DNA of 64,000 bases from Halicephalobus mephisto (Eukaryota > Nematoda > Chromadorea > Rhabditida > Panagrolaimidae), in assembly GCA_009193035.1 (NCBI GenBank), contig SWDT01000028.1, positions 62,001 to 126,000 on the forward strand, written 5' to 3'. The first letter of the stretch is position 1; the number at the start of each line of letters is the position of its first letter. The notes under the pieces are model-generated. The model searched no databases, was not told the origin of the DNA, and saw only the letters and a list, made by a program, of their open reading frames with translations. A program made the position numbers and the translations under genes. This document shows positions 1 to 12,800 of the stretch, one piece after another.

Positions 1-120
1 TTTTGTTTGAAGAAACTTGTTTTACAAAATTTTTAAATTAACCAAATACTCGCGGAAGTTTAATCTGGATTTTTCGAAAAAAATTATTTTCGATTTTTCG
101 GAATTTTGAATTCAAAAATA

Positions 121-200
121 ATTTTTTTAATTCAAAAATAATTTTTTTAATTCAAAAATAATTTTTTTAATTCAAAAATAATTTTTTTAATTTAAAAAAT
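121..200. repeat. 20-bp AT-rich tandem repeat
   Basis: A unit reading approximately aattcaaaaataattttttt is repeated about four times head to tail with almost no change. It is a simple minisatellite with no coding potential. Confidence 0.8.
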
Positions 201-601
201 TAAAAATCGAAAATAATACAGTAAGATTATTGACATTTTAGAAGTTTTTACTCTATTTCGCAAGATAGTTTTTTATTTATTATTTTCAAAAAAAATTTCA
301 ATAAAAAAAACGATATATATAAAATTCAAAATTTGCGAAATTATTGAAAAAAAATAAATTCGGAAAAATTTGCTGTTTATCGAAGTGTTTTTTGTTACAC
401 TTTTGATAAACAACCAAATCGAATAATAATCCGAAAAATTCAAGAAATCATTGAAAATAGACTTTTTAGAATAAAATAAAAAAACAAACATCACCTTTCG
501 AGGAAATTTATAAGAATTTTGTTTTTTTTAAGTTTGAAATTTTTTAGTTTTGATCCTGAATTAGATACAATTTTTAAAATAATTCATCAATTTACATACA
601 G

Positions 602-1006
602 AAAAAAACGTAACTCTTAGTTCAGTAACAAATGGAAATCGTCACTATTAAGTTATATTTTCGTCACGAATTTTAAATATTTATAAAAAATGTGACGATT
701 GTTACATTTTACAATTGTTGCAAGACTAAAAGTTATGCTTTTTGGGTAATCTTAATACAATTGTAGATTGAATATAATGTATCTAATATATCAGAGTCGT
801 TTTAACATATCCATATATCATATACAATTCATCGATATCAACGGACAAAAAATATAACTTGTAACTCAATAATAAATATAAATTATCATTATTACTTTTT
901 ATTTTTCGTCACAAATCTCCAATATTCATGAAAAATATCACGATTGTATCACATTTTTGTTGCATTTTGGAATTGTTGCAAGATCAAAAGTTATGTTTTT
1001 TTGTAT
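602..1006. mobile_element. Pair of palindromic MITE-like elements
   Basis: Two adjacent elements, about 602-747 and 843-1006. Each begins with a sequence like aaaaacgtaact(c/t)ttag and ends with its inverted complement (ctaaaagttatgctttttg). The arms hold a shared 'ttcagtaacaaatg..aaatcgtcactatta' block on one side and 'tgacgattgttacattt' on the other. Each ~150-bp unit could fold into a hairpin. A ~90-bp linker containing 'tatatcagagtcgttttaa' joins the two, and the same pair plus linker recurs at 3394-3792, 36868-37265 and 58743-59172. No transposase is visible, so this is a non-autonomous element. Confidence 0.65.
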
Positions 1007-1021
1007 GCAAGGAAGTGATTA

Positions 1022-1180
1022 GAAGGAGATTTAGATCTTAACTATGATTGCTACAAAGTACAAGATCAACAGGTGCAGTATTTCCCAGGATCACAGAACA
1101 AAGTTATTGGATGTTCTTTAGTCAACGATGTCCGTAAAAATAACAAGTATGGCCAGGTTCCGACGTTTATCTTATTTTTT
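1022..1180 (+). pseudogene. Orphan exon-like relic (unknown protein)
   Basis: An open stretch with strikingly protein-like composition (Tyr, Asp, Gln, Cys, Asn) sits in otherwise AT-only sequence. It reads with key residues ..LNYDCYKVQDQQ.. and ..GCSLVNDVRKNN... Possible acceptors lie at 1019-1034 (ttag) and a possible donor after ggccag near 1157. It directly abuts the palindromic element ending near 1006. I do not recognise the family. It is either one exon of an unseen gene or a captured or broken gene fragment. Confidence 0.3.
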
Positions 1181-3150
1181 TAGCCAAAGCAATCTGCAAA
1201 ATGTTTTTCGTTGAAAAAAAAGTTCAAAAAATATTTCCAAAAGCTGAAATCATTAAAAATAAAAAATTAAAGATCATTTTTTAAGTTTTTATTTAAAAAA
1301 TTAAACTTTATTTAAATTTATAAAAATGTTTAATTTTTTGAAACAATTTATGGCTGATTTCATAATTTGTTTCTTAAATACTAAAAATCCTTATTTTATT
1401 TTTGCTAAATGGTTTTTTAAAAATAAAAAAATAAAATAAATATGTGAAATTTTATATTGAAAATTTAAAAAAATTTTTTTTATCTATTTGTCAAAAATTC
1501 GGTGATTTTATTTCAGAAACTTTTTTTTTTTAAATTTAACTAATTTTAATAATTTTTCACAACTAGATTTATTTTTTGTATTAATTAAAATTATTTCATT
1601 GGATTTTCGAAAAAGTGATAAAAAATACAAAAAATTCAATTTTAAATTTAAAAATTTTCTTCATTATCTTGTTTCAGAAAATCGTTTAGAAAAAATAAAA
1701 TACAGATTCGGAATCAGTGTTTTAAGAAATATAAAATGATATTGATATACCACTAGAACTACTGTATGAAAAACTATCTGTCATATGTCAAAAATCTCAT
1801 CATTTAAAAAGTACAAAAAAATACAACTTAAAGTGGTTACCGGATTTTTTAAAAACTTTCGTGTTAGGAACCAGGTTCCTCACGATGTCTTCAATATTTA
1901 TAAAATTATTTAATTCCTATTCTTTATCGTATATTAGAAACTTTTTGTCATATAAAAAGTACAAAAAAAAATAAAAAATAAAATGACTACCGGACTTTTT
2001 TAAAAACTTTTGTGTTAGGAACCAGGTTTCACACAATGTCTTCAATATTTATAAAATTATTTAATTCCTGTTCTTTACCGTATATCAGCGGCTTTTTGTC
2101 ATATAAAAAGTACAAAAAAAATAAAAAATAAAATGACTATTGGACTTTTTTAAAAACTTTCGTGTTAGGAACCAGGTCTTTCATGATGTTTTCAGCATTT
2201 ATAAAATTATCTAAAACTGTTTAATTATTATTTTTTATCAGATATATAACTCATTAATAAACCACTTTTAGTAAAGCACCCTTCTTTGTTGGATTAAATA
2301 ACTACTTAATCACTTACAACTTACCACGGAAAAAAAGTTATTAATAATTCTGAAATTTTCAATTAAGTTAATAATTCTAAAATTTTTAACTAAATTAATA
2401 ATTCTAAAATTTTCAATTAAATTAAAATTTTATGAACGTTTTTAAAATTTTCTGAAACGTTTTCAAAATTTTTATAATTATTTGAAGTTTAATAAATATT
2501 TTCAGAAATAAAAATTATAAAAATTTTGCAATAATTTTTTTAATCCTTTTATCGTTAAACTCGATCAACGACCAATTTTCGCGTGATTTTTTAAACACGT
2601 TTTGCTCTCAATTTTTTGATTTTTGATGTTGTGGATTGCAACATTTTTTGTCTGATCGGTCATTCTGCACGTGTAAGAAGGGTCAATCGTTTTTTCGCGA
2701 CCAACTTTCTTCGTTGAAGATGTACGTAGTCGAAAAAAAAATTTTAAAGTGGGTGAAAATTATAAAAAATGTTAATTTTTCTTTTTTCTTAAGGTACAAG
2801 ATGGATTTTCGAATTTCTAACGATCAGTAATCATTGTTGAAAAACGATTTAAGATTTTATTTTTTGAAAAACATGTTTTTAAAAAAAATTAAAAAAACGA
2901 AAATTTTGTGAAATTTTTTTTTTGAATAAAATTAGTAATATTTTTAAAATAGTTATTTTTAAAATTTCAAAAAAAATTATATTTTTTTAAAGTAAAAAAT
3001 TATAAAAAACGACTAAATTAAAACTAAGTTTTCGATTAATTAAGTGCTCCCTTGCAGAAGTCCGTCGAAAACAACAACGTTTTTCTTTAGATACCCGTGA
3101 AAATCTAAAAAACATATTTTTTTAAATTTACCGATTTTATTGTTGACATT

Positions 3151-3792
3151 CACAAAAAAGCGTAACTTTTAGTTCAGTAAAAAATGTAAATCGTTATTAT
3201 TATTTTTATTTTTTGTTACAAATGTAGAATATTTGTGAAAAAGTAATAATTATGTTACATTTCGTAATTTTTATCAGGTCAAAAGTTACGCTTTTTTTGT
3301 GAACATAATACAACTATAAATTGGATATAGTGTATCTGGTAAATCAGAACTATTTTAATATATCTATATATCATATATAATTCAGCGATGTCAACACAAA
3401 AAAGCGTAACTTTTAATTCAGTAACAAATGTAAATCGTTACTATTATTTTTTATTTTTCGTTATAAATGTCAAATATTTATGAAAATGTGATAATTGTGT
3501 TATCATTTCGCAATTGTTATAATATCAAAAGTTACGCTTTTTTGGGTAATCTTAATACAATTGTAGATTGAATCTAATGTATCTAATATATCAGAGTCGT
3601 TTTAATATATCCATATATCATATACAATTCACCGATATCAACAGACAAAAAATATAACTTGTAACTCAATAATAAATATAAATTATCATTATTACTTTTT
3701 AATTTTCGTCACAAATCTCCAATATTCATAAAAACGTGATGATTATTACATTTCACAATTGTTACGGGTCCAAAAATTATGTTTTTTTTGCT
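3151..3792. mobile_element. Three palindromic MITE-like elements
   Basis: Copies at about 3151-3302, 3394-3548 and 3643-3792 belong to the family described at 602-1006. The best-preserved ends read cacaaaaaagcgtaactttt and, inverted, aaaagttacgctttttttgtg. The linker with the tatatcagagtcgttt block is present between the last two copies. The repeated arrangement of element, linker, element suggests that the ~400-bp pair is itself a mobile or amplified unit. Confidence 0.65.
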
Positions 3793-5269
3793 GATTTATG
3801 TTGTGTGATATTTTTTATTTCGTAAGATTTATTTATTCTTATATTATTTTTTTATATTTGAATTTAATATACCAGTTAAATAAGAAAACCTTAATTTTAA
3901 AAACATTTCAAAATTAATGTTAATGAAAAAAAAATTCCGCGAAAAAACACTGCAGTTATCGATGTGTAATTTTTTAAATTTTTATAAAATATTTTTTTAC
4001 ATAGAAAAAATTTTATTTTTATTTTTAATTATGTTTAAAATATTTTTAAATTTTGTACAATTTTTTAAATTTTTTATAAAATATTTTTTTTACATAAAAA
4101 TAAGACTTTTTTCTAATTATGTTTAAAATATTTTTAAATTTTGTACAATTTCTTTTAATTTTTTATAAAATATTTTTTTTACATAAAAATAAAAATAAAA
4201 CTTTTCTAATTATATTTAAAATATTTTTTTAATTTTTAAAAATCTTGCAAATTCACTATTTTCAGCTGACATTCACGTTTTTTCGAAAAAAAAAACAAAA
4301 ATTCAATTTCAAAAAAGTTCATTATTAGAAAAATGAAATATATTTTTTTTGTTTTGCATAAAATTACAGTTCATATGAGTAAAAAACACCGTAATCTTGC
4401 ATTTTATTTATATTAATAAAGTAAAGGTTCCGTTAATGCAAAATTGGAAATTTTACGTCAGAGATGTTTGTTTTCAACCAAAGGACCTCCGTGGTTTGTT
4501 TGGCCAGAAATTCCAAATTTCAGAAACGGACTAAGATTGGTATTTGGAGGGCTTTATTTGACCCTCTTTGCAACTAAATTAGATAGTTTAGTGAACATGT
4601 AAACCGAAAACAAAAATTACTTTTTTCTAACACAGTAAGGATCCCATTGATGATTTTAAAATTTCCGAAAATTTTCCAAATTTTTAAAAGTATAATAAAA
4701 AATTTTAAATTTTTCCGAAAACAATAAAGTTTTAAAATTTCTAAGAATTTCCAAAAATTTTCCAAATTTTTAAAAGTATAATAAAAAAGTTTTAAATTTT
4801 TCAAAATATAATAAAGTTTTAAAATTTTCCAAATTTTTAAAAGTATAATAAAAAATTTTAAAATTTTCTAAAATATTATAAAGTTTTAAAATTTCCAAAA
4901 ACTTCAAAGATTTCTCAAATTTTATAAAATATTTTGGAAAATTTTAAACTTTTTCAGTTTTTAAAATCTTCCGAAATATTTTAGGAAATTTTTAAAATTT
5001 GTCAGAATTTTTTAAAATTTTCAGAAATATTACAAAAATTTTAAAAGCAAATTTTAAATAAAAAATTTCAGTTTTTTAATTCTGGAAATTTGTGAAAGAA
5101 TAATTTCGTCACAATACGTATTTTAAAAGTTTTGTAGTAGTGTTATTTTTAAACAAAAATCTTTTATTAAAACTTTTGAAAGTTGAAAAACTCTGAAAAT
5201 TCGTCAAAATAATCACGTCAAAAAATTAAATTTTTTAATACTTTGACGTTTCATTCAAAATCTAAAATT

Positions 5270-5460
5270 AAATAAATTTTTTATAAATAAATTTTTTTAA
5301 AATAATTTTTTTATAAATAAATTTTTTTAAAATAAATTTTTTGTAATTTTATTTTTTTATAAATAAATTTTTTTAAAATAAATTTTTTTAAAATAAATTT
5401 TTTTATAAATTAATTTTTTGTAATTTTATTTTTTTTAAATTTATTTTTTTCGACCAAATG
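5270..5460. repeat. A/T-only minisatellite (ataaatttttttaaaat units)
   Basis: Irregular tandem copies of an approximately 18-20-bp A/T-only unit (taaatttttttaaaataaat). No coding content. Confidence 0.6.
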
Positions 5461-6204
5461 TTTTCGAAATTTAAAATTAATTTTTTGTAATTTTTTAAAA
5501 ATCTATATTGAATAAAAATTTCAAAACTTATTGTAGAAAAAAATTTGATTTATTTTATTTTAAAAATTTGTTTTTTAAAATTTAATTAAATTACATTTTT
5601 ACTATATTTTGCAGTTTTTAAAAATTGAAAAAAATTAGTTTTTTTTTGCAGATTAATTTCACTAATAATAAGTTTGTATTTCCGTCGACGAAAAAGTGAA
5701 AAAATAAAAAAATAAAAAACATAGTTATTAAGTTCAAGATTTGTTTTCGAGTAAAAAAATACCAATAATATAATTTTTAAAAATTTTTAGAAAAGTACAA
5801 TTTTCTAATTTCCCGCGCAAAAAATTAGGATTTTGTGAAAAATATATTTCATGACAGATGGAAGTTTTTTGACGTTTTCAAGATTGTTTAAAAAAATTTT
5901 TTTACGAAATATAATCAATTAGGAATCATGTTTTTATTTAGTTTTTCACTAAAAAGTCAAAAACTATAAAAAATGAATTTTTTTTGGATTTTATTTTTCA
6001 CGTAGACAAGTCTGCCACGTGACGAAGAGTTACCGACTTTATCATCTTGTTCTTTTTGATTTCTGTTCATTTTTTATCGTTTTTTGGAAGTAGTTCCTCG
6101 GTTCGTCCTCAAAGTTGAAAAACTCCAATTTGAACTTCGATCCATGTCTCGACACATTTTTTTTTGTTTTATTTTTGTTGTCATTATTTCGTGTTAATGA
6201 CAAC

Positions 6205-6830
6205 GTCGTGATGGAACGTTTCTGTCCGAGTCTTTATGTTCCAGTTTGTATACGTTTAGTTTAAAAATTAAAAAATAAGTAATGTTAGATAACTTTACAT
6301 CTGTTACACAGTACTTTAAAAGCCATTTTAGACGAGTTTCAACTTTTTGAAGATTTTATAAAATTTGAAATATCTTTAAAATCCAAAGTTAGTCTTCAGG
6401 ATTCTGAAGGCTGATTTTTAATTCTCATTCTAGATTCAGAATCCATTAATTTTACTACAGTATTAGGAATATTTTTGTTCAACTTTAAAAATATTAAAAA
6501 TCCTGAAATCGGAATTAAAAATCAGTCTTCAGAATCCTGTATTCTGAAGGCTGATTCTTAATTCTCATTCTAGATTCAGAATCCATTAATTTTACTACAG
6601 TGTTAGGAATATTTTTGTTCAATTTTAAAAATATTAAAAATCCTGAAATCGGAATTAAAAATCAGTCCTCAGAATCCTGTATTCTGAAGGCTGATTCTTA
6701 ATTCTCATTCTGAGTCAGAATTAATGGATTTTATTAAGGTATTTAAATGCATTTTATGGAGTTTTAACTTTAAAATTGGAGCATAAATTCTTAAGGCAGA
6801 AACATCGGGAACAAAAAAGTCACATAACTG
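6205..6830. repeat. Left copy of a ~0.5-0.6 kb inverted dispersed repeat
   Basis: This stretch recurs in inverted orientation at about 15490-15990, on the other side of the nuclear receptor gene. Shared landmarks include ggaacgtttctgtccgag, the agtaatgttagataacttta block, agccattttagacgagtttc, attctgaaggctgattctta and ggagcataaattc. The left copy has an internal tandem duplication of ~138 bp (units near 6395 and 6533). It could be a foldback transposon pair or one repeat family inserted twice. Confidence 0.7.
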
Positions 6831-6858
6831 ACAACGTGTTCTCTAACGACCGATCAAA

Positions 6859-7195
6859 TTATCGTCGTCTGATAAGAAAAGTCAGTTCCTTTTTTGACTT
6901 TTTTATTGGAATGTAGTTCTTTGTCAAAAAGTTTGTTGTTTTACAATATAGTTTATTTCTTAAAAAAGTTCCGAAATCTCCTGTCATTAGATTTATGTAT
7001 TTTTCGAGATATTGTGATTTATTAACGAAATTGATTTTTTCCTTTTTGAAGTCATCTTCGCTGATGAACAAAAATAATGGCTGTTCGGGGAAAAGGAATA
7101 CGTGGTTTTTGTAAGATGGAAAAGATGAACTTTTTGACCTTAGATTTTTCTTTTTATTAAGGAGATAAAAGTGATCTCGTGATGTGAAAAATACC
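6859..7195 (-). pseudogene. Open frame of ~110 codons, unknown, possibly an exon remnant
   Basis: On the minus strand a frame stays open from about 7195 to the stop at 6859. This is unusual in such AT-rich DNA. The only internal Met starts a 70-residue segment at 7071 (..FISEDDFKKEKINF.., ending ..ELTFLIRRR). No ATG lies upstream in frame, no clear splice acceptor is seen, and I recognise no domain. It is a small gene, an exon of an unseen gene, or a chance ORF. Confidence 0.25.
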
Positions 7196-7701
7196 GAAGA
7201 TTTTCATTATTTAAATAAATATTTATAAATTACGGAATTTAAAAATTAAAATTGTTTTTTAATAATTTTGAAAAATGTAATTAAAAATTGAATTTTGATT
7301 GATTTTTGGACATTTTCCAATTTAATTTTTAGTTTTTTTTAAACTCAATAATTTTGATTATTTTAATGAGGAAAATAAATGACGTCAAAAATAGTTCAAA
7401 AATCATCAAATTTTAGATTTTTATTGAATTTTTCCGATCAGTCATTTTCGTTTTGATAAAAATCCTAAAATTGTGATAATTTTTAATTTTGTGCGAAATG
7501 GGAATAAAATATTTAAAAAATATAAAAATTCTGAATTGCATCTTTTTCCAAGTTTTCCAAATACCGTTTTCAATCTTGTCTTTAAACAAAATTTTATTTT
7601 TGTTTCTTTTTTGTGCCTAATCTGTTCATTGATAAGTTAAAAAACTTATTATCATTACTGTTAAGATGGAAACAGGAAAAATATCATTAATCTTTACTCA
7701 A

Positions 7702-8330
7702 CAATAAGGCAGAGACAATAATTTATATCTTGCTTCACAAAAGACAACCGAGGATTTCATCCATGGATTATAGTATTCTACAGTCCTTAGGATTCATACT
7801 ATCTCTTCATATCCTCTTTTTCTAGTATAATTTCTGTCCCAACACTGATTTTTACCTTAACAATAAGGCACATACAATAATTATACATCTAACACTCACA
7901 AAAGATAACCTAGGATCTCTTTCATGCCCTACAGTACTCCATAATCCCTAATATTCAAGCTATCGCTTCAGATCTTCTCTTTCTAGTATAATTTGTATTC
8001 CAACACTAATCTTTACTTAAAAATAAGGCACATACAATAATTATACATCTTACACTCACAAAAGACAATCTAGGATTTCATCCATGCCCTACAGTACTCC
8101 ATAATCCCTGGTAGTCAAGCTATTGTTTCAGATCTTCTCTTTCTAGTATAATTTGTATTCCAACACTAATCTTTACTTAAAAATAAGGCACATACAATAA
8201 TTATACATCTTACACTCACAAAAGACAATCTAGGATCTCTTTCATGCCCTACAGTACTCCATAATCCCTGATAGTCAAGCTCTTTCTTTAGATTTTTTTC
8301 TAGTGTAGTTTCTGTCCCAAAAATTACTGT
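7702..8330. repeat. 158-bp tandem repeat array (four units)
   Basis: Units start near 7702, 7860, 8019 and 8177 with aataaggcacatacaataat, contain ccctacagtactccataatc, and end with ctctttctagtataattt(c/g)t. Successive units differ by scattered substitutions. A minus-strand ORF (8166-8456) runs through the last unit into unique sequence with Cys-rich residues (..NCDRTWCIDC..). Because half of it is repeat, I do not call it a gene. Confidence 0.8.
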
Positions 8331-8760
8331 CTTCTGTTTTGTTGCTTTTTTGAAAACTTTCATGTAAAGGCTGACGATGCAATCGATACACCATGTCCTG
8401 TCGCAGTTATATAATCCGTCTTGTATGTTCGTGTTTTGATCTGATTTATTTTGCAAATTGAATTTTATTTAATAAAAAATAAACCATGTGGTTCAACGTT
8501 AATTGGATTAAAAACAACAATTTTGCAAATTTTAAACTTGTTTTTTTAAATTTCATAAATTTTTTATTTTAAAAAAATGTCAAAAATAGAATAAAAAAAA
8601 AATAAATATATTATTCGTGTCAAGATCAAGATTGATCACTTTAGTCCATTTGGAGATTATAGGGAAACTACAGTCTTTTCACGTGATACATCAACCTCTT
8701 TTTCCAAATGAAACCTTTTGTTACAATGTGAAAATTTTTTTTCGCAACAAAACGTGCATT

Positions 8761-9500
8761 TTAAAACCTTAAAATCAAAGCGCATTCAGAAACAACTGAA
8801 TGTTCTTTGCAGTCATTGTAATTTTTTTTACATTATAATTTTTTACATTGTAACTTTGTATAATACTACTTTAATTATGACTTTTAAGTACAGTAATAGT
8901 CAAAACCAAAGCGGATTTAAAAATAACTAAATATTCTTTACAGTTGTTATGGTTTTTTTAATATTTTTATTTTTTATTTTTTTATATTATAAATTTTCTC
9001 ACATTATAAATTTACATAATATTACTTTACGTAAAAATCATAATTGAAATAATATTAAAAACCAAGGTGGATTTAAAAATAACTAAGTACTCTTTACAAT
9101 TGTTGTAATTTTTTAATATTGTAATTTTTTTACATTATAAATTTTCTCACATTATAAATTTACATAATATTACTTTACTTAAAAATCATAATTACAGTAA
9201 TATTCAAAACGAAAGCGGATTTAAAAATAACTAAATACTCTTTGCAGTTATTACAGTTATTGTAATTTTTTTAATATCTTAATATAGTAATTTTTTTACA
9301 TTTTAAATTTTCTCACATTGTAAATTTACATAATATTACTTTACGTAAAAATCATAATTACAGTAATATTCAAAACCAAAGCGGATTTAAAAATAACTGA
9401 ATGTTCTTTGCAGTCATTGTAATTTTTTACATTATAAATTTATATAATACTATTTTACTTTAAAATTATAATTACAGTAATATTTATTTAGTAAAATAAA
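8761..9500. repeat. ~155-bp degenerate tandem repeat array
   Basis: About five copies of a unit containing aaaccaaagcggatttaaaa followed by ataactgaatgttctttgca and long t-rich 'acattataaattt' runs. Landmarks lie near 8765, 8901, 9059, 9205 and 9372. No coding potential. Confidence 0.7.
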
Positions 9501-9828
9501 TAAAACCACTTTTACTTTTTTATTTGTTTATATTTCATATCCTCGATTTTTCCTTGAGTATTTCTTTCGTTTTATCGGAGTTTCTATCAATTGCCAGGCG
9601 GGATTCACGTGTTTCTTTTTCTGATGCAAGACAAAACTAAATCATCTCTGTTTTCTTCTAAATTATACCCTTTCGTAATTTTCGGAAAAATATACTTTAT
9701 AAAAACCATAGTTCTTTAAAAAAATTGAATTTTATTAAATTTTAAATTAATTTTTTTCAGATTTAAAAAATCCAAATTTCGATTAAGGTGTTTTTTGCCT
9801 TATTTAATTTCTTAATTCCCCTCTGGGT

Positions 9829-12800
9829 ATGCTGGAATTCAAAAACGAAGGATTCTTCAAAAACATGGATGACTATCAGGAACGTGAGTGTTTTCGAACT
9901 TTGTCTTATTGATTACCTCCGGAGTGTAGTGTAGATCATTGTTGCAATTTGCCGAGCTTCGAAAACGCGTGTTGGCTAGAATTTTTGTTTCGAATCAGAA
10001 TCAAAACGTAGGTTGTAGTTGAAATAAATATATAGTATATTCTGAAACATAAAATTTTAATTTTAAAAAATATTTATGTTAAAAATTAATTTTTAGCTGA
10101 AATTTCAAGATATAAATTCTGAAACATAAAATTTTAATTTAAAAAATATTAATGTTGGAAATTAATTTTTAGCTGAAGTTCCAATAGATATGAATTTTGA
10201 AATAAAATTTTAATTTAAAACATATTAATTTTAAAAATTAATTTTTAGCTGAAGTTCCAATAGATATAAATTTTGAAATCAAATTTTAATTTAAAACATA
10301 TTAATGTTAAAAATTAATTTTTAGCTGAAGTTCCAACAGATATGAATTTTGAAATCAAATTTTAATTTAAAACATATTAATTTTTAAAATTAATTTTTAG
10401 CTGAAGTTCCAACAGATATGAATTCTGGACCATCACCTAGTTCGTTGGCTTGTGTTGTTTGTGGAGATCAAGCTACTGGAAGACATTACGGTAAGTTTTC
10501 GAACAATTTAATTCAATTTTTTATTGAAAATTTCGTTGTATTTTTAATTAATGTAATTTAACTAAAATTATATTTTTATTAATAGTGTCATTTTTGAAGT
10601 GTTTCCCATAGTTACCGTTACAGATCAAAAATAAAATGTAAAATGTGCCAAATAAAAAAATTTTTTTATTATTTTTGAATAAAAATATTTTATTAAAAAT
10701 AATATACCAAAAATTATACACACAAAAAAATGTAACTTTTAATTTTTAACAATTGCGAAATTTGACAAAAATGAAATATTTTTTATATTTGACATTTTTG
10801 ACGAAAATTGAAACTTAATAATGATAATTTCCATTTATTATTGAATTAAAAATTACATTTTTTGTGTGTAGAGATTTTGGATAGTGTCTATTTCTAAATT
10901 AAATCAGGATTTCCCAATCACTATCCAAAATTTATTGGACTTTTCGAAATAACTATTCAAAAACAGCTCCAATACATACAAAAAACACAACTTTTGGTTT
11001 TTAACAACTGCGAAATTTAACAAAAATGTAATATTTTTTATAAATATTTGACATTTTTGACGAAAATTAAAAGTAGTAATGACGAGTTGTATTTGTTACT
11101 AAATTAAAAATTATGTTTTTATGCATTTGTTATTAAATTAAAAATTATGTTTTTATGCATTTGTTACTAAATTAAAAATTATTTTTTTATGCATTTGTTA
11201 CTGAATTAAAAATAATGTTTTTATGCATTTGTTATTAAATTAAAAATTATGTTTTTATGCATTTGTTACTAAATTAAAAATTATGCCTTTATGCATTTGT
11301 TACAATTTCCCTATATTTGGACAAGGGAAAAGATCATTATTTCGAAAATTGGTCAAAAACATCACTCTTTAAAATCCCTTTTTTGACCTGTGGTCTTGGG
11401 TGGAAAACTTTAATTGTTTTATTATTCCAACTCAACCGGAAGTACTACTGTTATTTTTATTTAAATATTCTCTTTCGTAATATCCTCTTAAATTACTGTA
11501 CCTCTAATTTTTTCCAGTTTTTAAAAATTACTTTTCCTACGTCATAATGTTCGATTTTTGGGTGTTGGCTATTTAGTGAAGGAACGCACTCAATGTGTTC
11601 CTTCTTGACTGGACGAGAAATCCCTGAGGCGTGCTGACCAGTGCACATTACGTTTTCAAAAACGAACATCGACAAAAAAAATGAATATCGATAAAAAAAC
11701 GAATATCGATGAAAAAAATGAACATCGACAAAAAAAAAATAAATATCGATAAAAAAAAATAAATATCGATAAAAAAAAATAAATATCGATAAAAAAAATG
11801 AATATCGATAAAAAAAACGAATATCGACAAAAAAAATGAATATCGATTAAAAAAACGAATATCGACAAAAAAAATGAATATCGATAACCACTAAAAATTC
11901 GTGAAATCTAATTTTGCGACTTTTTCGTCAAAAAACTAGTACTGATTTTTTTGAATTAAAAATTATTTTTTGGGGATGTTCAAAAATGAAAAATAAATGT
12001 AGTTTTTTTTGAAAATAATTATTTTTTAAATCTAAAAAAATGTGATTCGATTTTTTGGTTAACTTATATTTCTTACGTAATATATTTGTGGGAAAAAATT
12101 TGTGATGTTGAGAAAAATCCTGGTGCCATGTGATTGTGGAAATTAGAATTTCACACGTGCAACAACGGAATGTTCCAAATTCGTTGATGAAAAACTGAAA
12201 AAAACGAACCATGGACAATGTTCGAAAATGTCTATTTTGAACTCAAATTTGGATAATTAAAATTTTATCATAAACGCGTTATAAAATACAAACACGATCG
12301 ATAAATTTTCGTTAAGACTGTTGCACAAAAAAGCGTGATCAGAACGGAGATAACGTCACTGATCCAGAGATTACTACACCCAAAAAAGTAATTTTTAGTA
12401 CAGTAACAAATGTAATTTATCACTATTTCGTCACAATTTTTATTACAAATGTAAATCGCCACTATTTCGTCACAATTTTTGTTACAAATGTAATTTGTCA
12501 CTATTTCGTCACAATTTTTGTTACAAATGTAATTTGTCACTATTTCGTCACAATTTTCGTCACAAATGTAATTCGTCACTATTTCGTTACAATTTTCATC
12601 ACTAATGCGAAATATCCATGAAAAATATCATGATTATGTCACATTTTTGTTATATTTTGCAATTGGTACGATGTTGAAAGTTACGCTTCTTTTCGTGTGT
12701 ACTAACAGTCTTAGCAAAGATTTATCGATCGTGTTTGTATTTTATAACGCGTTTATAATAACGGTTTGATTACTTCAGTTTGAGTTCGGAATAAATCCAA

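Larger units (their letters stand above)
1..9828. other. Gene-poor AT-rich region upstream of the nuclear receptor
   Basis: No complete gene could be supported. The stretch is dominated by A/T homopolymer-like sequence with stops in all frames. It holds copies of a palindromic element (about 602-1006 and 3151-3792), short AT-rich tandem repeats (about 121-200, 5270-5460), a 0.6-kb dispersed repeat (6205-6830) and two ~155-bp tandem arrays (7702-8330, 8761-9500). Exon-like scraps at 1022-1180 and 6859-7195 are listed separately. The less AT-rich islands near 2560-2830, 6000-6240 and 9540-9660 could be regulatory, but no specific site is recognisable. Confidence 0.6.

Noticed and set aside
8166..8456. 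96-codon minus-strand ORF with Cys residues
   Set aside because: More than half of it lies in the 158-bp repeat, and the remaining part has no start, splice or domain support.
11648..11868. Minus-strand ORFs rich in Phe/Ile/Asp
   Set aside because: They translate a ~20-bp minisatellite, and the open frames follow from unit composition.
12268..12579. 103-codon minus-strand ORF with Cys/Asn repeats
   Set aside because: Encoded by the 36-39-bp tandem array inside a foldback element.
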